A stretch of 64,000 bases of DNA from Spinacia oleracea (lineage: Eukaryota > Streptophyta > Magnoliopsida > Caryophyllales > Amaranthaceae): NCBI RefSeq assembly GCF_020520425.1, contig NC_079487.1, positions 113,618,141 through 113,682,140 on the forward strand. The letters are read 5' to 3'. The position numbers were made by a program, and so were the translations under genes. Below, one piece after another: positions 58,331 to 64,000 of the stretch; position 1 is the first letter of the stretch; the number at the start of each line of letters is the position of its first letter. Below the pieces are notes generated by a model. It was not told the DNA's origin and did no database searches. It was given only the letters and a program-made list of their open reading frames with translations.

Positions 58331-58517
58331 TTTTTTTCAAATGAAATCCTTCTACGGCGAAGAAGCCGCTCTTCCTTCATAGGGGTTCACAAGTTAAGAA
58401 AAAATATAGGGGCTGTGAAATTCATGAAACAGAAATTAACACACACAAAAAAACCTAGGAAAAACTCAGAATCAATCTGTGTTAGAGTCATTGCAGAAAA
58501 TTGTGAGTGAACCAGTT

Positions 58518-60764
58518 TCAGCATTTTGGATAATCAGATGGTGGTGGTGGCAGCTTCTGATTAGGCAGATTTCCGTCTTGTACAACCCATGCCGTCTTCA
58601 AACCCCAGCTAGTGTGAACTTCCAAATGGCAGTGCATGAACCATACTCCTACATATATATAATTACATCCGATTTTCTATAGTTAGATAATTAAGTCGAT
58701 CAAAGAAATAATATATGGTCTTTAGTTATATTAGTATGCATACCTGGATTGTCTGCAAGGAAACGAATGGTAACCCAACCTCCTGCTGGCACACCAACAG
58801 TGTTTCTCTCAACAGGGTCAACAAGGTTGTACTTTGCTGGGTCTTTTTTAGGATTGAAATTCCCAGAACCTTGTCCAACCACAAAGAAGTTGAACCCATG
58901 TAGGTGAAGTGGGTGACTTTCTGCACCAAGTATGCTCGTGCTTTGCATAACTAATTCCACACTTGTGTTATATTGAAGTACCACCACCTTTGTCCCATCT
59001 ATCACATTCGTGTTGTTAGGTGGTGTTCCGGTGTAGTTGAATGCCATTAGTGGTGAGAAGGGAAGTTCGGATGTCAAAACCCCATTTGAATTGCGGAGGA
59101 AATGTGCTTGCAGGAGAGCTTTTGTAGGCATGACAAAGGAGACATTGTTAATAGATGCTGCAAACATGGTGGTATTTGTTGGGCCTTGACATGTATGGTT
59201 TTTAGGGCATGGGTTTGTTCCTAACCCTACTGTGAAGAAGAAGTGTTTATCAACTTTCTTTGGTACATTTGCTGGGTATTGGGCATTTGCTAGGCTTTTA
59301 AGTTTGTTGGTGAAGTTGGTAACAAAAGAAGAGTCTCTTAGAGCTGGAAGTGTTGGCTTCAAAAGAGGAAGCTTCTTGATTGAAGTGGATGGTTTAGGAT
59401 GGTGGTATTCAAGGATTCCAGCAACAGTAGAATTGTCAAAGGTGCCGTTTCCTGTAACATAAGGCCGAGCCATCATAACGAAGGTAGCATCAGGATGATA
59501 AGCTTTAGTCTTGAGGAGGACATTGGTAGTTTGCCCAGGAGTAATGATAATTGTATCTGTCTCAAAGGGCTTAACATAAAGAGCATCAACATCTACTGTT
59601 GTAAGAGTGTGATTGGCAATGCTAAAGAAGAGTTCGTCATTGAGTGCAGCATTTATCAGCCTAAGGAGATATGTTTTTCCTGGTTTTACACTCAATTTGA
59701 ACGTGTCTGCACATAATTAAACACACGTACATTGGTGATTAGTCACAGTTTTTAGATTTGATCAGTTAAACTAATTAATACGAACACTTGCATGCATATA
59801 TGATATACCTTTAGCCGAGCAATTGTATAATAGTCCTGGAAGGCCATTGATGGTGTATGCATCTGATACATTTGGACCACCTCCAGTTTGCAGTGCTTGG
59901 GAAATGACTGCCTCAGTATCAGCATTCCACCACTCTCCTGCAATTCCACACATCACATAATGTTTATTTTCTGACATCCTGAAACAAATAAAATGAAGCA
60001 TAGAATACAGTTGTATAATTAGAGGTGGAAGAATGCATTACCAAAGATAAGAGGAACTTCCTTATAGGGCTGGGGAAAAGGGTAAGGAACACCCCGTTTA
60101 GGAAGAATAATGATAGGTCCATAAAGAGTTGATCGGAGCCAAGAAATGTGTGCGTGCCACCAAAGTGTGCCTCTCTGACCAACAATGGTGAAGTTGTATG
60201 CATAAGTTTGACCACTTTGTATGGGGCACTGTGCTATATATGCCGGTCCATCTGCCCATCCACTTTGTAGTTGTCTGATCCCATGCCTGCTCAAACATTC
60301 ACAAACATATATCAGTGAATTGTTTTGATGCTAAAAAGTAAAAACAAATGAAATTAGAAGCTAGACAGAATTATTGAAGGATACCAGTGGATGGTAATAT
60401 TGTTGTTGACATGGTTGACAACATTGATAATGAGTCGATCACCCTCTCGAGCAACAATTGGAGGCCCTGGAAACTGCCCATTAACTGTGACAATGCTCTT
60501 GGTGTGGCATAATCTTGTCACATTTTGCATGTTAATCTACAATTAAACCCATAATTAATATTGTAACAAGAATGGTGGTTAGTATAACGCATTGGTGTAC
60601 GTAAATTAAGGTCAAAACTTAATTAGAAAGTGATTTCATGCAAGTACATTGAATCTGTAGTGCCTGGTGATGCCAGTATCAGCTGCATCGGCGAAATTGT
60701 AGGAAAGCGTTGAGCACACAATGCTAAAAAGGGCAATGATGAGCAATCTGTGGAAAGTTGCCAT
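58518..60764 (-). CDS. Laccase (multicopper oxidase), LAC17-like
   Basis: Six exons on the minus strand: 60648-60764, 60385-60536, 60042-60286, 59809-59937, 58744-59706, 58518-58648; 578 aa. A hydrophobic signal peptide (about 1-26, [17 protein letters not shown]) indicates secretion to the cell wall. All four copper-binding blocks are present: HWHG (89-92), WWHAH (132-136), HPLHLHG (479-485) and [12 protein letters not shown] (541-552), with Cys542 as the T1 copper ligand and Leu552 in the axial position. Several N-glycosylation sequons (for example NTT, NYT, NTS) fit an apoplastic enzyme. It oxidises phenolics such as monolignols with O2 as acceptor. [12 protein letters not shown], the Cu blocks and the C-terminal [11 protein letters not shown] place it near Arabidopsis LAC17, a lignin laccase. 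Splice phases all agree. Confidence 0.96.
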
Positions 60765-60852
60765 TTTTGACAAACTGATAGCTTAAGAGGGTGTTAAGAT
60801 AGATACAAACACCTGAGAAGTGAGAATGATGATGCTACTTAAAAGATTGGAG

Positions 60853-60868
60853 CTTATTATATATATAG
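60853..60868 (-). promoter_or_regulatory. Laccase TATA box
   Basis: TATATATATAATAAG on the minus strand lies ~90-105 bases before the start codon, giving an expected leader of ~60-70 bases. Confidence 0.65.
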
Positions 60869-60881
60869 TGTATCTCTGGTG

Positions 60882-60933
60882 ATTAGGTAAGGATTAAAAA
60901 TGGATATAGAAATTCCAGCACATTGGACCAAAT
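60882..60933. promoter_or_regulatory. Two candidate secondary-wall MYB sites in the laccase promoter
   Basis: ACCTAAT (minus strand, 60882-60888) and ACCAAAT (plus strand, 60927-60933) both fit the SMRE/M46RE consensus ACC(A/T)A(A/C)(T/C) bound by MYB46/MYB83. They lie 20-80 bases upstream of the TATA box, fitting a lignin laccase, but 7-mers like these also arise by chance. Confidence 0.35.
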
Positions 60934-62759
60934 TGTTTGTTACATTGTTGGTTTTAGAGTGATCCTAAAGTCTATGAGTAATTTTGATTTTCTGGTTTAA
61001 TGAATAATGTTTTACAATGTAATTTTCACGATGATTAGTAACTTAGAATTATGTCTTATCCTTTGTTTCTCCTCTGTTTTGTTCTTGTGATCAATAAAAG
61101 CCGGGATTATCTTGGTATCAATCATAAAATTACCAGTCCTGATCGAGATATTGGACTTCCTGTCAAGATAATCTCTGTTGGTAGAAATCAATTGATGACT
61201 ATAGGCCATTTTCATGTTGCTAATTTTGTTACAGATTCAAAACCATAATTTACACACTTTGTATTGAACTTTAATTTGTCAATGGCTTAGCACAATAAAG
61301 CATTCTCCAGTTTGGTTAATTTCTACTGTAATGTCTCCCACAGATATTCTAGCATTCACCAAGCTTACTCTTCTTCGACTAGTCCGGCCGGTAAATGTAT
61401 CAGTACGTGCTTACTGCTTAGTAAACATAAGCTAGCTGTTTCAAAATGTTACATTAAGAAAAAAAAGCTTGACTTAAGGGGTACTCTTGTTCATAGCAGG
61501 GTTTCCTTGTAAACGTATGCATGCATGGTTGTGAGGTCTACCTCTAACCAAGAGTGCATTACAAAATACTGCTACTTCTGTAGCAACTAAGGTGTTTTAG
61601 ACAAGATTAGATAAAATATGATTAAGTGCATTCACCTGGAGATTGGGCAAGAAGTTTCATATTACAGTGCACCATTTGTTAACTTTTTCGTTTCTGCTAT
61701 TATACTAGTAGTTTAAACCATATTCTAACTCATTGATTTGATAAACATGTCTGGTTCCATGGCCATAATCCGATCCATTTAGTTCTGTCGATATATGATT
61801 CAACCATATATATTTCTTAATAGTAATGCAAATAAAGCTCAAGCCGGATTTGCTGGTTTTTACCGTCAGAGAAGCTACTAAAAGTTTATTCAGAACTCTC
61901 TTAGATTTTATAAGATAAAATCATACTGAAGAACCTTATTCTTGTAATACAATATGTTTCTTCATATTTGGGTAGACCATCGAAGCAACTGGAAGAACTT
62001 GTTCGCCATGGAAATGTAAATGATGGCCTTAATTAGCAAACTCAACTTTCATTTGATATAATTATCATGATTTCTGGTTTAGAAGCACAAGAATTCTACC
62101 ACATTCAGCTTGAGAATTTTTAGACATTGGAACAAACTCAACTTTCAATTGATATAATATTCTATAATATTCTATGTATTAATTAATTCCTTGTTAAAAG
62201 TTTAGGCCTATTTGTTTTTAGAAATAAATTGTTCTCCGTGCCCCTATCTACTCCACTTCTCTTCTTTTCTTCTCCTTTGCATAGATGTACTGCTTAGCCC
62301 TTTGGACTTGACTTGGTGGGAGTTTTCTATTCCAACTCATATTCCTTCATGTGAGTCATTTGATGATGGTGATGTAAGGGGAGAAATGAGGATTGCAAAG
62401 ATACACTCGTTTCTCATGATCGTGGTTCGTCTCTCATTTGAATTAGCGGGACATCCATATTTCTCATTTCGCTTTAGATCGGCTTGAATATAGGGAGATA
62501 TGAGTTCTCCGTATAAAAACAAGCAAAAAAAAATAAAACCAATGGACTAGAAATTGCCTTAAATACAACCAAGCCCGACCCAAATTATATAGAGGCCTTG
62601 TGCTCAATATTAAACTTAGGCCCTAAAAATTGTTACAGATTTGATTTTTTTATTTTCATATTTTTCTGAAAATGAAATTCTGAAAATTTGAACTGAAAGA
62701 AAAGAAAAATCAAAAGGTTTAGCATGGAAAACTAAAAAATACGAAGTAATAATAAGGAC
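60934..62759. other. Laccase upstream region and AT-rich spacer
   Basis: Open frames here (for example 61051-61248) match no family that I recognise. No gene called. Confidence 0.4.
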
Positions 62760-63428
62760 TAGGGATGGCAATGGATCGGATTTGGACCGGGTCCGACAGG
62801 ATCCAGACCCAGACCCGCTTTTTAAGTGGTGGATCCAGATCCGTTGGGTCCAAAAAAATCAGATCCAGACCTAGATCCACTGGGTCTAATGGGTCTAGGG
62901 TCGGATCTGGATCCTAAGTGGGTCTAAGTGTATTTGTTTTCCAAAAAAATTTGTCTCTCATTTTTCTTATATTACGTAATTTTTTTGCCCATTACGTATG
63001 TAAACGTAATGTTGCTTTAATAAAACCACTAAATATGGAATATTCATTAATTTTGTTTAGAAAAAAAAATCATATTAGCCTTGTAATACAATAAGTAATA
63101 AAGTTTCTAATATTATTATTTATATGTCACGTCAAATAATTTTTAAATAGTTTAATATCATAAGAACTTAATAAAGTTTAGCGCGTAAAGCTTGAATTAT
63201 ATTTAAATTTTAATATTTTTTTTAAAAATTATATATATGGGTCTGTGGGTCGGATCTGGACCGGATCTGGATCTTTAATTCTTGGACCCGAACCCATACC
63301 CGCCCCATTGAACAAAGACCCAGATCTGCCCCAGATCCACAGGGTCTAATTTTTTTGGACCCAGACCCTTAAAAATGGACCGGGTCCTATCGGATCTGGA
63401 TCGGGTCTTGGACCCATTGCCATCCCTA
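62760..63428. mobile_element. hAT-type MITE with ggatcc/gggtct-rich arms
   Basis: The exact 8-bp duplication ATAAGGAC (62752-62759 and 63429-63436) flanks perfect ends TAGGGATGGCAATGG and CCATTGCCATCCCTA. The arms are dense in 'ggatctggatc' and 'gacccagaccc' words and the core is AT-rich. 669 bp, non-coding. Confidence 0.93.
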
Positions 63429-63436
63429 ATAAGGAC

Positions 63437-64000
63437 CCCCGCTCTACTTCAAGTTCACGTCACGTGTTAACTTGTGTAATTACATGTAGTAGTTTTTTTT
63501 TTCTTTATATAATTGGTCCAAAAGTTTTTCAATTTGGAACCCCTATAAATTAGAGTCCCTGTTTTGAGTCCTATAATAAACATATTTTTGGCCGGTCTGA
63601 ATGCAGCTTATATGTAATTAAACTACGTTAATATACACACAAAAGACTAATGACTTTTAAAAATGTACAAATTATAAGTGCGTCGGTTATAATACATGGT
63701 TTGGATCAATTTTGGAGATTTAGAGAACTATAGAGTAGTACTCCGTATGTAGATAACTTTGAATAGCTAACTTTAAAACCTATTTTCAATAAGTGAAGTA
63801 GTGAACTCTTAAGTTCATAATTGAAAATGAACATTTAGTGTTCTCTATAGAATAATTTAAAACGTCCCTACTACTTACACACTATGTTAACATTAATAAT
63901 GTGTTTGAGAACTTTGGTTTAATGAGGAAACTAGTTTAGATCTCGTTCAACGCACGGTTACTATTAAAATAAATTATTTTAATAGTATTTTGTAACTAAA
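63437..64000. other. AT-rich spacer to the window end
   Basis: No gene or element recognised. Confidence 0.4.

Noticed and set aside
61051-61248. 65-codon open frame upstream of the laccase
   Set aside because: No recognisable family, no splice or promoter support; open by chance in AT-rich DNA.

Overview
The window is nuclear DNA of a flowering plant, almost certainly a eudicot. The genes are split by short GT-AG introns (plus two GC-AG introns), intergenic DNA is AT-rich, and plant transposons (Mutator-like, hAT, Stowaway, Tourist/Harbinger, LINE, SINE, Copia) fill most of the space. The protein set (FZR3-type APC/C activator, LISCL-type GRAS factor, TRP-type telomere binder, plant laccase) is specific to plants. 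Frequent 'ctccgtat'-type words hint at Caryophyllales (spinach/beet/quinoa relatives), but this is a weak inference.

Six host genes can be reconstructed with intact splice phases. (1) ARP5, + strand, 918-12015: all but the N-terminal ~118 residues; one intron carries a ~2-kb Mutator-like element and another a 3.55-kb LINE. (2) FZR3/CCS52B, + strand, 15317-17735, 512 aa, with two MSA-type M-phase elements upstream. (3) An FtsJ/RrmJ-type rRNA 2'-O-methyltransferase, - strand, 18079-19562, 235 aa, tail-to-tail with FZR3. (4) A GRAS/SCL14-like factor, - strand, 21226-23595, 789 aa. (5) A TRP1/TBP1-type telomere-repeat-binding MYB protein, - strand, 47585-51002, 684 aa. (6) A LAC17-like laccase, - strand, 58518-60764, 578 aa.

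The most unusual object is a young Mutator-like element at 25192-28506. It has a perfect 9-bp target duplication and 141-bp terminal inverted repeats that look identical by eye. Between them lie two convergent genes, neither of which is a transposase. One is a 424-aa protein with a PB1-like N-terminus, charged coiled coil, Pro- and Gln-rich tracts, an AT-hook and an acidic tail. The other is a 125-aa GRF-type zinc-finger protein with a hydrophobic C-terminal tail. A smaller relative with the same ends lies at 54009-55270. Several other elements here (2154-4168, 32544-32931, 36868-38029) share a design in which the inverted repeats are built of reiterated short units; two of these also have 9-bp duplications.

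Between 31.7 and 39.1 kb is a three-level nest: an internally deleted LINE is split by a hAT transposon (8-bp duplication), whose decayed TTF-type transposase gene is itself split by a long-inverted-repeat element. Between 52.4 and 56.3 kb a local duplication supplies a natural empty site for a hAT MITE that was then hit by a Tourist-like MITE inside its own target duplication. The remaining intergenic DNA is AT-rich and I see no further convincing genes in it.
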